Origin: Chryseobacterium sp. JJR-5R | GTDB lineage: Bacteria; Bacteroidota; Bacteroidia; Flavobacteriales; Weeksellaceae | Length of the DNA: 64,000 nt | Direction: 5' to 3' | NCBI RefSeq assembly: GCF_034047335.1 | Contig: NZ_CP139137.1 | Span: 3,038,001-3,102,000, forward strand | Translations under genes and position numbers: made by a program | Notes under the pieces: model-generated | Database searches by the model: none | What the model was told of the DNA's origin: nothing | What the model saw: the letters and a program-made list of their open reading frames with translations, nothing else | In this document: piece by piece, positions 8,851 through 17,667 of the stretch | Position numbering within the stretch: the stretch's first letter is position 1 | How the letters are laid out: every line of letters starts with the position of its first letter

Positions 8851-8941
8851 AAAAATTAATACGCCCGATGCAAAAAGGCGCAAAAGTTGTTTTGCTGTCA
8901 GGAATTCAGGAAAGGAATTCTTTAAGAGACTTCAAAGTGAC

Positions 8942-8949
8942 TACCTTTG
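8942..8949 (+). promoter_or_regulatory. -7 promoter box of the EamA gene
   Basis: TACCTTTG matches TAnnTTTG. It overlaps the most upstream possible start codon (TTG 8947) and so argues for the next one at 8968. Confidence 0.5.
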
Positions 8950-8967
8950 TTAATTACATATCATATT

Positions 8968-9873
8968 TTGAAAGATTATAAACTTACTTTAGCAATCCTT
9001 ACCGTTGCCATTGTCTGGGGAACTACGTTTTTGTCCATAAGAATTGCCGTAGAAACAATCCCGGCATGGTTTGTGGCAGGCATCCGGCAGTTCCTGGCCG
9101 CCGTTATCATGCTTTGTATCCTTCTTTACCACAGGCAGTTCCAGTGGATCGGCTGGAAAAATTTAGGGTACCAGGTTATTTTTTCCACATTGATGCTGAT
9201 TGTTTCCAACGGGATGACCACGTTAGCCGAAGAATCTGTTACCAGCAGCCTTACTTCGCTCATCAGTGCCTGTTCGCCCATTATCGTTTTTCTGGGCAGC
9301 GTGGCCCTTGGGCTACAGAAATTCAGTTTCAAAGCACTAACCGGTGTTCTGCTGTGTTTCAGCGGAATCCTCTTCATCTTCTGGGACGGGATTGATGATC
9401 TTGAAAACCCGGAATATGCTATGGGTGTGTTTATGCTGTTTATTGCTATTGCAGGCTGGGCTTCGGGAACCATTTTCACCAAGAAAATGAATATCCAGAG
9501 CAAGAATATTTCTCTGAATCTATTTTACCAGTTTGCTTTTGCCGGAATCGTACAGCTTCTGTTTGCCTTTACCCTTACCGATCATTATAATTTTGAAAAC
9601 TGGAGCTTACAAAGTATGTCTGCAATGATCTATCTGGCCATTTTCGGTTCTGTAGCTGCTTTTTTCGCATACCATTATGCCCTGACAAAAGTCTCTCCGG
9701 TTCAGGTTTCCATACTGGCTTATGTTAACACGGTTATTTCTATTTTCCTGAGCTGGCTGATCCTGAATGAGGAAATTACGGGTAAATTCATCCTGGCTGC
9801 AATCCTGATTATTCTTGGCGTCTTTGTGATCAATTATAACCGTGAAATGTTCAGAAGGCAAAGCATCCCGTAA
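8968..9873 (+). CDS. EamA-family (DMT superfamily) transporter
   Basis: 301 residues from the start used here, with ten predicted membrane helices in two EamA repeats; the first repeat has the VWGTTFLSIRIAVE motif after helix 1 and the second the VSPVQVSILAYVNTVISIFL stretch. Members export amino acids or other metabolites; the substrate cannot be read from the sequence. There is no suitable ATG. TTG 8947 is overlapped by the promoter box, so TTG 8968 (giving MKDYKLTLAIL) is more likely. The gene is divergent from purE and opens the plus-strand block that separates purE from purK. Confidence 0.85.
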   Translation: MKDYKLTLAILTVAIVWGTTFLSIRIAVETIPAWFVAGIRQFLAAVIMLCILLYHRQFQWIGWKNLGYQVIFSTLMLIVSNGMTTLAEESVTSSLTSLISACSPIIVFLGSVALGLQKFSFKALTGVLLCFSGILFIFWDGIDDLENPEYAMGVFMLFIAIAGWASGTIFTKKMNIQSKNISLNLFYQFAFAGIVQLLFAFTLTDHYNFENWSLQSMSAMIYLAIFGSVAAFFAYHYALTKVSPVQVSILAYVNTVISIFLSWLILNEEITGKFILAAILIILGVFVINYNREMFRRQSIP

Positions 9874-10175
9874 GTACAGAGGTATTTGGAAAAGAAACAT
9901 TTCCATTTGTATGTAAATTACTTCATCAGACCAGGGTAATCATGCAGATTTTTGAGAAATGTGAATATACCGGACCTTAAGAATTAATTTTTATTTTTTT
10001 ATAAAGTTCAATATCTTATTTAAACAGCCCTTATTAAGTTTCTGATGTACCAGCCTTAATTCTGCGTGTTAATAGCGATATATCTTGTATTTAAAATAAT
10101 TGTAAACAGCAAAATGTGGTATTCTGTTTCATATTTCCCCAGTTTTTCCTATCTTGTTTGTGCCAAAATTACAAT
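9874..10175. other. Intergenic stretch, nothing recognised
   Basis: A/T-rich sequence between the EamA gene and the next lipoprotein. A weak 6-bp hairpin (TGGAAA/TTTCCA) follows the EamA stop. No gene, RNA or convincing promoter was recognised. Confidence 0.5.
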
Positions 10176-10742
10176 ATGCTAAAAAATACAGTGTTTATCA
10201 TCCTTATGGTTTCGGTCTGTCTAATCAGCTGTAATGATAAGAAAAAGGAAAATGATCTTGAGATAAGGGAAAAACAATTGCTTGAAAAAGAAAAACTATT
10301 TGCCAGCAAGGAATCTGAGTATCAGGTGCTTTTAAAAATGAGAGACAGTATTTTCACCAAAAAAGATTCTGTAACCGTAGTAAGCTGGCCTGCAGCGGTT
10401 GCCGGGTCATGGACAGGAAAAGTAATCTGTACGGAATCCAACTGCAGCGATTATGTTGTGGGCGACCAGCGTACCGACACCTGGGAATTTGACAGCGATT
10501 CTACCCAGCTGATGACCAAAATCATCAACAATAATACCTTGGTTCGTATCTATTCCGGGAAGTTTGAGAACAATGAAGCAAAACTGAATTTCAAGACAGA
10601 TTCCACCTCCAAAAAACAGGTGGAAATGAACATTCTGCTGAACGACATCACAACAACCAAGATCAGAGGCACCCGGACCATTGCTGTTGACAACAGCTGT
10701 ATGGCAAAGTTTTCTGTAGAACTGGTACGCAATACAAAATAA
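10176..10742 (+). CDS. Lipoprotein of unknown function
   Basis: 188 residues. A lipoprotein signal ends in the lipobox LISC, followed by a charged helical stretch (NDLEIREKQLLEKEKLF) and a compact domain with SWTGKVICTESNCSDYVVG, where two cysteines could form a disulfide. An in-frame upstream start at 10116 exists, but only the ATG at 10176 gives a proper signal peptide. The stop codon is 6 bases from the antiporter start, so the two genes are probably co-transcribed. I do not recognise the family. Confidence 0.7.
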   Translation: MLKNTVFIILMVSVCLISCNDKKKENDLEIREKQLLEKEKLFASKESEYQVLLKMRDSIFTKKDSVTVVSWPAAVAGSWTGKVICTESNCSDYVVGDQRTDTWEFDSDSTQLMTKIINNNTLVRIYSGKFENNEAKLNFKTDSTSKKQVEMNILLNDITTTKIRGTRTIAVDNSCMAKFSVELVRNTK

Positions 10743-10748
10743 ACACTT

Positions 10749-12872
10749 ATGATCTTACTGAGCATCCATAACCTGAGTCTTCCCATCGAAGACCCGGTCC
10801 TGAAGTTTCTGCTGGTTTTAATTATTATTCTTGCAGCTCCTCTCCTCCTGAACAAAATAAAGGTTCCGCACCTTTTAGGGCTTATCATTGCAGGAGCCGT
10901 CATCGGCCCGAACGGATTCAATGTCCTGTCAAGGGACAGCAGCATTGTAGTTACCGGAACTACCGGGCTTCTTTATATCATGTTCCTGGCCGGACTGGAA
11001 ATAGATATGGGGGATTTTAAGAAAAACAAATGGAAAAGCCTTACATTCGGTATTTATACTTTTACCGTGCCTTTTGTTTTAGGGTATCTCGGGGCCTTCT
11101 ATATTCTCGGGTTTTCCGTACTTACTTCTGTACTTTTTGCCAGCCTGTTCTCTTCGCATACCCTGATTGCCTATCCTCTGGTCAGCAAACTGGGAATCGC
11201 AAAAAATTCTGCAGTAAATATTACCGTGGGAGGCACGATGATTACGGATATCCTAGCACTTTTGGTCCTTGCCGTTATTGTAGGGATGTCACAGGGAGAT
11301 GTAGGCACGGAATTCTGGATAAAACTTTCGGTTTCCTTCATTGTCTTCGGGCTTATCGTCCTGGTTCTGTTCCCGATTATCGGTCGCTGGTTCTTTAAAA
11401 AAGTGGATGATAAGATTTCACAGTATATTTTTGTGCTGGTGATGATTTACCTGGCTGCCCTACTGGCAGAACTTGCAGGTGTGGAAGCCATTATCGGGGC
11501 ATTTTTTGCCGGGCTGGCCCTGAACAGGCTTATTCCCCATACCTCATCACTCATGAATCGTGTGGAATTTGTCGGGAATGCGATTTTTATTCCGTTCTTT
11601 CTGATCAGTGTAGGGATGCTGATTGATTTCAAGGCATTTTTCAAGAGTTGGGAAACCCTGGAAGTGGCAGGAATCATGCTGGTAGCCTCCATCGGCGGGA
11701 AGTACCTTTCTGCGGTGGCCACGCAAAAAACATTCAGGCTGTCAAGGGAGGAAGGAAAGCTGATCTTTGGCTTAAGTTCCGCTTCTGCCGCCGCTACCCT
11801 GGCCTCGGTGATGGTTGGATATAACATCATCCTTTCTGAAACTGAGACCGGAGAACCGATCAGGCTCCTGAACGAACATGTCCTGAACGGAAGCATTTTA
11901 CTGATCCTGATCTCCTGTACCATTTCATCTTTTATTTCCATGGCAAGTGCACAGAAAATCGCAGAGCAGGATAATGAAGACACTGTTTCCGGCAACAGCC
12001 ATGAAGAAGAAAACATCCTCCTTGCCATCAATTATGAAGCGACCGTCGAACGGATGGTCAACCTGGGAATCTTAATTAAAGCCCACTCCAATACTGACAA
12101 TGTGCGCGCTTTAAATGTAATCAATGAAGATAAAAATGAATCTTCCGTAAAAAATGCCGAGAAAATCCTGCACCATGCCACAGTTACTGCAGCTGCGGCA
12201 GATGTGACTGTGCAGCCCCTGAAAAGATATGACAATGACGTTATCAACGGTGTGAACAATGTTATCAAGGAACAGAAAATCACAGACCTTATTATCGGGC
12301 TGGAAGATGAGAAAGGTTTCTCCCCTTCTTTTGTGTACAACCTTTACAACGGGTACCTTCAGAACAATGATGTGAACGTCCTGGTTTACCATGCGGCCCA
12401 GCCTTTATCCACCATTAAGCGGTATGCGGTTATGATTCCTGAAAAAGCCCATAAGGAAGCAGGCTTCTTCCACGCGCTTTTAAGAGTATGGAATATAGCC
12501 CGGAATTCCGGAGCAACCCTGGTTTTCTATGCTTCTGAAAATATTCTTGATATCCTTCAGAGGATTATTAAAAAGGCCAATATTGAAGCTGAGTTTATCA
12601 TTATGAATTCCTGGAAAGACGGTGAGCATACGGCTTCCCGGATAAAAGAAGACGAGGCGCTGATCCTTTTCATGGCCAAAAGAGGCATGCAGTCTTATAT
12701 TCCGAGGATGAGGCTGGTCCCTGATATGCTTAACAGGAATCTGAACAACAATAATTACCTGTTGATCTTCCCTTTTTCAGAGCTCAATAAAAATGATCAG
12801 GAGAAACGTTCGGTCGGAAACCATGATGATTTCATGGAAATCGGGAATGTGATCAAGAAGATTTTTAAGTAA
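10749..12872 (+). CDS. CPA2-type cation:proton antiporter with cytosolic tail
   Basis: 707 residues. The N-terminal ~400 residues hold about 12 membrane helices of the Na+/H+ exchanger (KefB/NhaS-like) fold, with LLGLIIAGAVIGPNGF near residue 43 and FFAGLALNRLIP near residue 255. The soluble C-terminal ~280 residues contain two regions resembling universal-stress-protein domains, a common regulatory tail in Bacteroidota antiporters; a TrkA-N domain is not evident. It should exchange Na+ or K+ for protons and help pH or salt balance. It lies 6 bases behind a lipoprotein gene. Confidence 0.88.
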   Translation: MILLSIHNLSLPIEDPVLKFLLVLIIILAAPLLLNKIKVPHLLGLIIAGAVIGPNGFNVLSRDSSIVVTGTTGLLYIMFLAGLEIDMGDFKKNKWKSLTFGIYTFTVPFVLGYLGAFYILGFSVLTSVLFASLFSSHTLIAYPLVSKLGIAKNSAVNITVGGTMITDILALLVLAVIVGMSQGDVGTEFWIKLSVSFIVFGLIVLVLFPIIGRWFFKKVDDKISQYIFVLVMIYLAALLAELAGVEAIIGAFFAGLALNRLIPHTSSLMNRVEFVGNAIFIPFFLISVGMLIDFKAFFKSWETLEVAGIMLVASIGGKYLSAVATQKTFRLSREEGKLIFGLSSASAAATLASVMVGYNIILSETETGEPIRLLNEHVLNGSILLILISCTISSFISMASAQKIAEQDNEDTVSGNSHEEENILLAINYEATVERMVNLGILIKAHSNTDNVRALNVINEDKNESSVKNAEKILHHATVTAAAADVTVQPLKRYDNDVINGVNNVIKEQKITDLIIGLEDEKGFSPSFVYNLYNGYLQNNDVNVLVYHAAQPLSTIKRYAVMIPEKAHKEAGFFHALLRVWNIARNSGATLVFYASENILDILQRIIKKANIEAEFIIMNSWKDGEHTASRIKEDEALILFMAKRGMQSYIPRMRLVPDMLNRNLNNNNYLLIFPFSELNKNDQEKRSVGNHDDFMEIGNVIKKIFK

Positions 12873-12900
12873 TGTAAGATTGATAGAATTTAAAACCCAT

Positions 12901-12919
12901 AATTAGGATGAGCCTAATT
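12901..12919 (+). terminator. Weak hairpin after the antiporter gene
   Basis: AATTAGG pairs with CCTAATT around a 5-base loop, 28 bases after the stop. It lacks a continuous T run, so its role as terminator is doubtful. Confidence 0.3.
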
Positions 12920-13023
12920 AACAGGATTTTTAAATTTAACTACAAGATTCTAAAGATAGAAAGATAATTCTCCTGAAATTATAAATAAAAATTATAAACT
13001 TTTCTTATCAGATGCAGTTTTAT

Positions 13024-13031
13024 TATATTTG
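13024..13031 (+). promoter_or_regulatory. -7 promoter box of the lipoprotein gene
   Basis: TATATTTG, an exact TAnnTTTG match, 29 bases before the ATG at 13061. Confidence 0.5.
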
Positions 13032-13060
13032 CATCCTAAAAAAATCAATAACCAATTTAA

Positions 13061-13894
13061 ATGAAAAAATTCTTTGCACTAGTTTTTATACTTTTTTTAT
13101 TTTCCTGTAGTAATAGTGATGATGATTCAACCGGTGAGCAAAAATGCTACATAACAAAATTTAATAAAGTAAATATAAAGCTTAACGGACAAGAATTTTA
13201 TACGTCTGAATATTTATATAACGGTAATCAGATTATTAAAAAGCTGGAATATAAATTAGTTGATAACAGCACTACTGGTCAGCAATACCCTACTTATGAA
13301 CTGCAATTGGATAGGACAACCGAAGTTCAATATAATTCTCTTAATCAGCCTGTAAAAATTATTGAGCCTTTGACCTATTCTAACATACAGGCTACAGAAT
13401 ACTTATTTTATGACAATTTAGGGAGATTATCTGAGAAGAACAGAATTAACACCTATATTCCTGATAATACTTCTTCTACTCAAAATTTTAAATATTCGTA
13501 TAATTCAAATAATAAGATAATTGCTATTACAGAAAAAACAACAGACAGTTGGGGAGATATTTATAACGAAAATATCAAAATGCTCACTTATGATACAGAC
13601 GGAAATTTAAGAGTAGTTGAGCAGACAAATACAAACTCACCCATATATAAAGTTGTAACAAAGTACGACAATTATGACAGCTATAAAAATCCGTATGCCA
13701 ATGTAAATGTTCCTTTTGAAGACATTTTCTTTTTAAGACTTTCTAAAAATAATTATAGAAAATATTTCAAAACAGTTGTTTACAGTACCAGTTCACCAAC
13801 AAATCCGCCTGCTCCGTATGAGACCAGTGAAATAAGCGGCTATGAATATAACGAAAATGGCTATCCCCGGTTTGCAGAATATAAATGTAACTAA
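13061..13894 (+). CDS. YD-repeat-like lipoprotein
   Basis: 277 residues. The signal peptide ends in FLFSC with the lipidated Cys at 16, followed by a short acidic linker (SNSDDDSTGEQ). The body has several short repeats of the form Y-x-N/D-x-x-x-(Q/K/R)-hydrophobic, such as YNSLNQPVKI, YDNLGRLSEK, YNSNNKIIAI and YDTDGNLRVV, resembling single YD/RHS-type strands. The gene is clearly more A/T-rich than its neighbours, which fits a horizontally acquired or fast-evolving surface lipoprotein. Function unknown. It is a single-gene unit with its own promoter and a bidirectional terminator. Confidence 0.75.
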   Translation: MKKFFALVFILFLFSCSNSDDDSTGEQKCYITKFNKVNIKLNGQEFYTSEYLYNGNQIIKKLEYKLVDNSTTGQQYPTYELQLDRTTEVQYNSLNQPVKIIEPLTYSNIQATEYLFYDNLGRLSEKNRINTYIPDNTSSTQNFKYSYNSNNKIIAITEKTTDSWGDIYNENIKMLTYDTDGNLRVVEQTNTNSPIYKVVTKYDNYDSYKNPYANVNVPFEDIFFLRLSKNNYRKYFKTVVYSTSSPTNPPAPYETSEISGYEYNENGYPRFAEYKCN

Positions 13895-13899
13895 AACAG

Positions 13900-13927
13900 A
13901 AAAGACTGCCGTAGAGCAGTCTTTTTT
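13900..13927. terminator. Bidirectional terminator
   Basis: AAAAGACTGC pairs with GCAGTCTTTT, with T runs on both strands. It serves the lipoprotein gene on the plus strand and purK on the minus strand. Confidence 0.88.
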
Positions 13928-13943
13928 AGCATCTATCATTATT

Positions 13944-15056
13944 TTATTCTGCAACTACCCTCACCATTCCCTTCACCGCCACCAGCTTTTCCATAAGCTC
14001 TTCCCGGGAATCTGCCAGTACATTGATGTGGCCCATCTTTCTTCCGGGTTTGGTTTCCGTTTTTCCGTAAAGGTGAATGTAGGTTTCAGGTAACTTTAAA
14101 ACGTCTTCCATTCCTTCGTAGACCACTTTCCCGGAATGGCCTTCTGCACCTACCAGGTTCAGCATGCCGCTGTAGATAATCGCATCCGTATCTGCAAGAG
14201 GTAAATTTTTAACCACCCTGTACATCTGCTCAAACTGCGAATTGGCATTCCCTTCCTGGCTCTGGTGGCCTGAATTGTGCAGCCTTGGCGCCGTTTCGTT
14301 TACCCATACTTTCCCTTCTTTATCCAGGAATAATTCAATGGCAAACAGTCCCGGAGAATTTACTGCACTGAGGAATTTTTCTGTGATGGAATTAATCTGT
14401 TCTTCAGTTTCTTCGCTCAGGAAAACCGGGCAGATATTGAAATCCAGCAGATTCAGTTTAGGATCGGCCACCATTTCCGTCACAGGGAAAATTTTTGTTT
14501 CCCCGTTTTCATTTCTGGCGACGATCACGGAAAGTTCCTTCTCAATATCCACCAGCTTTTCAATAACCGAATCTTCAAGCCAGAGATTTTTCATATCTTC
14601 AGCCGTACGGATTACCTGCACCCCTTTTCCGTCATATCCGCCCGTGTTCATTTTCTGCACGAAAGGCAGCGGCATTTTAATTTCATCGGAACTTCCGTCC
14701 ATCACTTCAAATTCCGGGCTTGGGATCTCATGCGCTTTGTAAAACTTTTTCTGAAGGATTTTCTGCTGGATGGTTTTGATAATATTAGAATTCGGAACTA
14801 CCTTTACGCCCTGATTTTCGAGTTCGGCCAAGGCATCGGCGTTCACATGTTCAATCTCAATAGTCACCACATCTTTATCTTTACCGAAATTCAAAACCGT
14901 TTCATAATCATTAAAACTGCCTTGCGTAAAGTAAGAAATAGTATGGCAGGGTGCATCAGGAGCCGGATCCAGGGTATAAAATTCGTCATCATATTTCAAT
15001 GCTTCCTGAATCAGCATCCTTCCCAGCTGTCCGCCTCCTAAAATTCCTATTTTCAT
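13944..15056 (-). CDS. purK: N5-carboxyaminoimidazole ribonucleotide synthase
   Basis: 370 residues, ATP-grasp fold. It carboxylates AIR with bicarbonate and ATP to N5-CAIR, the substrate of PurE. The start GILGGGQLGRMLIQEA is the family's N-terminal signature; QKMNTGGYDGKGVQVI covers the ATP-binding loop and NETAPRLHNSGHQSQEG the metal/active-site region. DUF1543 lies upstream on the same strand with a 57-base gap. Separation from purE by an opposite-strand block means the two consecutive steps are not in one operon here. Confidence 0.97.
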   Translation of the reverse strand: MKIGILGGGQLGRMLIQEALKYDDEFYTLDPAPDAPCHTISYFTQGSFNDYETVLNFGKDKDVVTIEIEHVNADALAELENQGVKVVPNSNIIKTIQQKILQKKFYKAHEIPSPEFEVMDGSSDEIKMPLPFVQKMNTGGYDGKGVQVIRTAEDMKNLWLEDSVIEKLVDIEKELSVIVARNENGETKIFPVTEMVADPKLNLLDFNICPVFLSEETEEQINSITEKFLSAVNSPGLFAIELFLDKEGKVWVNETAPRLHNSGHQSQEGNANSQFEQMYRVVKNLPLADTDAIIYSGMLNLVGAEGHSGKVVYEGMEDVLKLPETYIHLYGKTETKPGRKMGHINVLADSREELMEKLVAVKGMVRVVAE

Positions 15057-15113
15057 TTCCTTTTATTTTTATTAAATCTGAAATTAATTTTTTAACGTCC
15101 TGTCCGTTAAGAT

Positions 15114-15665
15114 TTACTGGATTTTATCAATTTTTAAATACCCCAGGCTTACAAAATTCTCCTGGTTTTCCACATCTGATTTTACCAGCGAAATGGAATA
15201 TTTCTGCTTTATTGAGGCAGGCAGGATTTCCTTTACCGGAAAAATATCATCGATGTCCACCCCCAGTTTTTCATCAATATGGCTTGTGGCTCCCTTGAAT
15301 CCCATCGTTTTATAAAACTCTGTGGCTTTTGCTTTTTTTACGGCATCTGCCATGGCATTCCCCACCACCAGGTGCTGCTCATGGAATTCTTCAAAAAACC
15401 CTCTTTTATAGCCTCCCAGATTAATGAAATACAGCTGCTCTTCAGAAGTAGGTTCGCCTTTTTCAACAATTTTCACTTCGTACCCGTCTATAAACTTCAC
15501 TTCCTGATAGCAGTCGATATGGATTTTCCCCTTTGCTTCTTTCCAGAAGTCCTTCATTTCCTCAACAAGGTCTTTCAGGCTTTCCGCAATCCCGAAAAAT
15601 ACATCATGCTGCTCAATATTCCTTCCGGGCGGTGTAGCTCCCAGGATGACATAAAATAGTTTCAT
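15114..15665 (-). CDS. DUF1543 domain protein
   Basis: 183 residues. The start MKLFYVILGATPPGRNIEQH and the repeated pattern around YFINLGGYKRGFFEEFHEQH are what I recall for DUF1543, a family without known function. Eight further in-frame codons exist upstream, but the MKLFYVILG start is conserved and a TATTTTTG box lies at 15687-15694, inside the longer version. It lies upstream of purK on the same strand; whether they share a transcript is unclear. Confidence 0.8.
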   Translation of the reverse strand: MKLFYVILGATPPGRNIEQHDVFFGIAESLKDLVEEMKDFWKEAKGKIHIDCYQEVKFIDGYEVKIVEKGEPTSEEQLYFINLGGYKRGFFEEFHEQHLVVGNAMADAVKKAKATEFYKTMGFKGATSHIDEKLGVDIDDIFPVKEILPASIKQKYSISLVKSDVENQENFVSLGYLKIDKIQ

Positions 15666-15686
15666 ATTTATTAAATTCCGTTTATG

Positions 15687-15694
15687 CAAAAATA
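15687..15694 (-). promoter_or_regulatory. -7 promoter box of the DUF1543 gene
   Basis: TATTTTTG on the minus strand, 21 bases before the chosen start at 15665; it supports the shorter reading frame. Confidence 0.5.
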
Positions 15695-15717
15695 CGTCAA
15701 ATTTATCTTTTTTAAAC

Positions 15718-15749
15718 TTTGGCAGACTGTTACAATAGTTTTATATTTG
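15718..15749 (+). promoter_or_regulatory. Complete Bacteroidota promoter of the TauE/SafE gene
   Basis: TTTG (15718-15721), a 20-base spacer and TATATTTG (15742-15749) match both parts of the consensus. The -7 box ends four bases before the ATG, so the mRNA is probably leaderless. Confidence 0.75.
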
Positions 15750-15753
15750 TACC

Positions 15754-16584
15754 ATGTCAGAAATCATTATTCTCTTCCTTGGAGCAATTTCGGCAGGACT
15801 TTTGGGTTCACTGACCGGTTTAGGAGGCGGAGTTATTATCATCCCTCTGTTAACGCTGGGTTTTGGTGTTCCTATGCATTATGCCATCGGTGCTTCCCTT
15901 ATTTCTGTGATCGGGACCTCTTCCGGGGCGGCGGTTGCTTTCGTAAAAGAAGGCTTCACCAATATGAGGATCGGGATGTTCCTGGAGATTGCCACTACAG
16001 CCGGGGCTATTGCCGGGGCCTTGGTTTCAGGGATGCTTAACCCGAATACCATCGGGATCATTTTTGCCAGCATCCTTCTTCTGACCGTTATTTTAAATTT
16101 AAAAGGAAAGCCGGACCACCAGGAACCTGTAATCAAAGGCAGCCTGGAGGAAAAGCTAAAACTGTTCGGTACTTTTCCTGATAAAGGGATTATGAAAAGC
16201 TATTCTGCCAGAAATACCGTTCCGGGATTTTTTATGATGATGTTTGCCGGTGCCATGTCCGGTCTTTTGGGGATCGGTTCCGGTGCTCTGAAGGTTTTAG
16301 CAATGGATAATATGATGAAGCTGCCTTTTAAAGTTTCAACAACAACCAGTAATTTTATGATCGGGGTAACGGCGGTTGCCAGCGCACTGATCTATTTCCA
16401 GCGGGGTGAAATTATCCCGGTGATCGTAGCTCCTGTGTTAATCGGTGTTGTGGTGGGCAGCTTTATCGGATCTAAAACACTGATGGTTTCCAAAACCAAA
16501 AAGCTGAAAGTATTTTTTGCCATTGTGATCACCATCCTTTCGGTGTACATGATGTATAACGGAATTAATAAAAGTTTCAGATAA
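15754..16584 (+). CDS. TauE/SafE (TSUP) family sulfite/anion exporter
   Basis: 276 residues and about eight membrane helices with the two TSUP half-motifs GSLTGLGGGVIIIPLL (near residue 15) and GLLGIGSGALKV (near residue 170). Members move sulfite, sulfoacetate or other organosulfur anions across the inner membrane; the exact substrate is open. Its stop shares one base with the start of the DUF1634 gene (TAATG), so translation is coupled. That pairing is seen often in other genomes and suggests DUF1634 is a small partner subunit. Confidence 0.9.
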   Translation: MSEIIILFLGAISAGLLGSLTGLGGGVIIIPLLTLGFGVPMHYAIGASLISVIGTSSGAAVAFVKEGFTNMRIGMFLEIATTAGAIAGALVSGMLNPNTIGIIFASILLLTVILNLKGKPDHQEPVIKGSLEEKLKLFGTFPDKGIMKSYSARNTVPGFFMMMFAGAMSGLLGIGSGALKVLAMDNMMKLPFKVSTTTSNFMIGVTAVASALIYFQRGEIIPVIVAPVLIGVVVGSFIGSKTLMVSKTKKLKVFFAIVITILSVYMMYNGINKSFR

Positions 16585-16967
16585 TGAAGAAGAATTTCAC
16601 AGATGTAGATCTGAACCGTTCGGTAGGAAATCTGCTGAGGTTAGGTGTTATTCTTTCTGTTATCACCTCATTGGCCGGTTTTATCAAACTTTTTACAGAA
16701 GGCTTTAAAATGCCTAAAACCTACAACAGCCTGAATATGGGGACTTCTTCCGAAAAGGTATGGGGCCAGTTCTGGAACTCGCTTTGTAAAGGAGAAGGCA
16801 TGGCCATTATCCAGCTGGGAATTTTACTGCTTATTTTTACGCCTCTGGTAAGGATTATCTTTGCATTAATCGGGTATCTGAAGGAGAGAGATTATGTTTA
16901 TGTAATTATTTCTTCCATTGTACTGGCCATTATGGCGGTCAGTTTCTTTACAGGCTACGCCCATTGA
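16584..16967 (+). CDS. DUF1634 membrane protein
   Basis: 127 residues with three predicted membrane helices (about 17-37, 70-95, 103-123) and the conserved start VGNLLRLGVILSV. DUF1634 proteins are of unknown function but usually follow a TSUP exporter gene, as here, with a 1-base overlap. Its stop codon is separated by a single base from the stop of the convergent VOC gene. Confidence 0.88.
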   Translation: MKKNFTDVDLNRSVGNLLRLGVILSVITSLAGFIKLFTEGFKMPKTYNSLNMGTSSEKVWGQFWNSLCKGEGMAIIQLGILLLIFTPLVRIIFALIGYLKERDYVYVIISSIVLAIMAVSFFTGYAH

Positions 16968-16968
16968 T

Positions 16969-17346
16969 TTACATTTCATAAAATTCCAGCGGAAGCTGAT
17001 CCGGATCCCGGGTGAAGAAAAATGCTTTTCCCGTGAATTCATCGATCCTTATTTCTTCGCAGGACAAACCTTTATGCACCAATTCCTGCCTTTTTTCACT
17101 GATTTTTTCCACTGAAAAGGCCAGATGCCTCAAGCCGCAGGCCTCCGGATTGGAAGGCCTTTCCGAAGGGTTGGGAAAGGAAAACAATTCGATAACATAA
17201 TGATTCCCGATGGCCAGATCCAGTTTGTAAGACTGTCTTTCTTCACGGTACACTTCACGGATGATCTGCAACCCTAAAACTTCTGTGTAAAAATTTTTAG
17301 ATACCTTATAATCCGAACAGATGATGGCAATATGATGGATTTTCAT
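16969..17346 (-). CDS. VOC-family (glyoxalase-like) protein
   Basis: 125 residues with one complete vicinal-oxygen-chelate fold. IHHIAIICSDY supplies the first metal-binding His and VSKNFYTEVLGLQ the following helix; ACGLRHLAFSV has the second His, and the C-terminal DPDQLPLEFYEM has the metal-binding Glu. It resembles the YaeR/GloA2 type of uncharacterised glyoxalase-related proteins. The ATG at 17346 gives the family start MKIHHIAI; a longer frame to 17394 adds a lysine-rich stretch without support. Confidence 0.85.
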   Translation of the reverse strand: MKIHHIAIICSDYKVSKNFYTEVLGLQIIREVYREERQSYKLDLAIGNHYVIELFSFPNPSERPSNPEACGLRHLAFSVEKISEKRQELVHKGLSCEEIRIDEFTGKAFFFTRDPDQLPLEFYEM

Positions 17347-17667
17347 TTTAAATTTTATTTTTAATTCTTTACAGTGTGCTTTTCCTGTTATCAATCAGAT
17401 ACTTGATTTTTCATATCCCGTTCTGCTTTACCAGCTGGAGACTGTTGGCGCCGCAATGAGAAAATTTTCCTTTGAAGTAAAATGAATAAAGGATAAAAAT
17501 TTCAGGACAGTAAACAATAAAAGGATAGTAACGCTTTTTTCATTCTTTTTTATTGATTGGAAAACTAAAAATAAGGATTTTAACCTCATCATTTGCATAG
17601 CTCACCAATATTATACAGATTTCATTTGAGCGGTAATAAAAAATAATCTAAATTTATAAAATTATTT

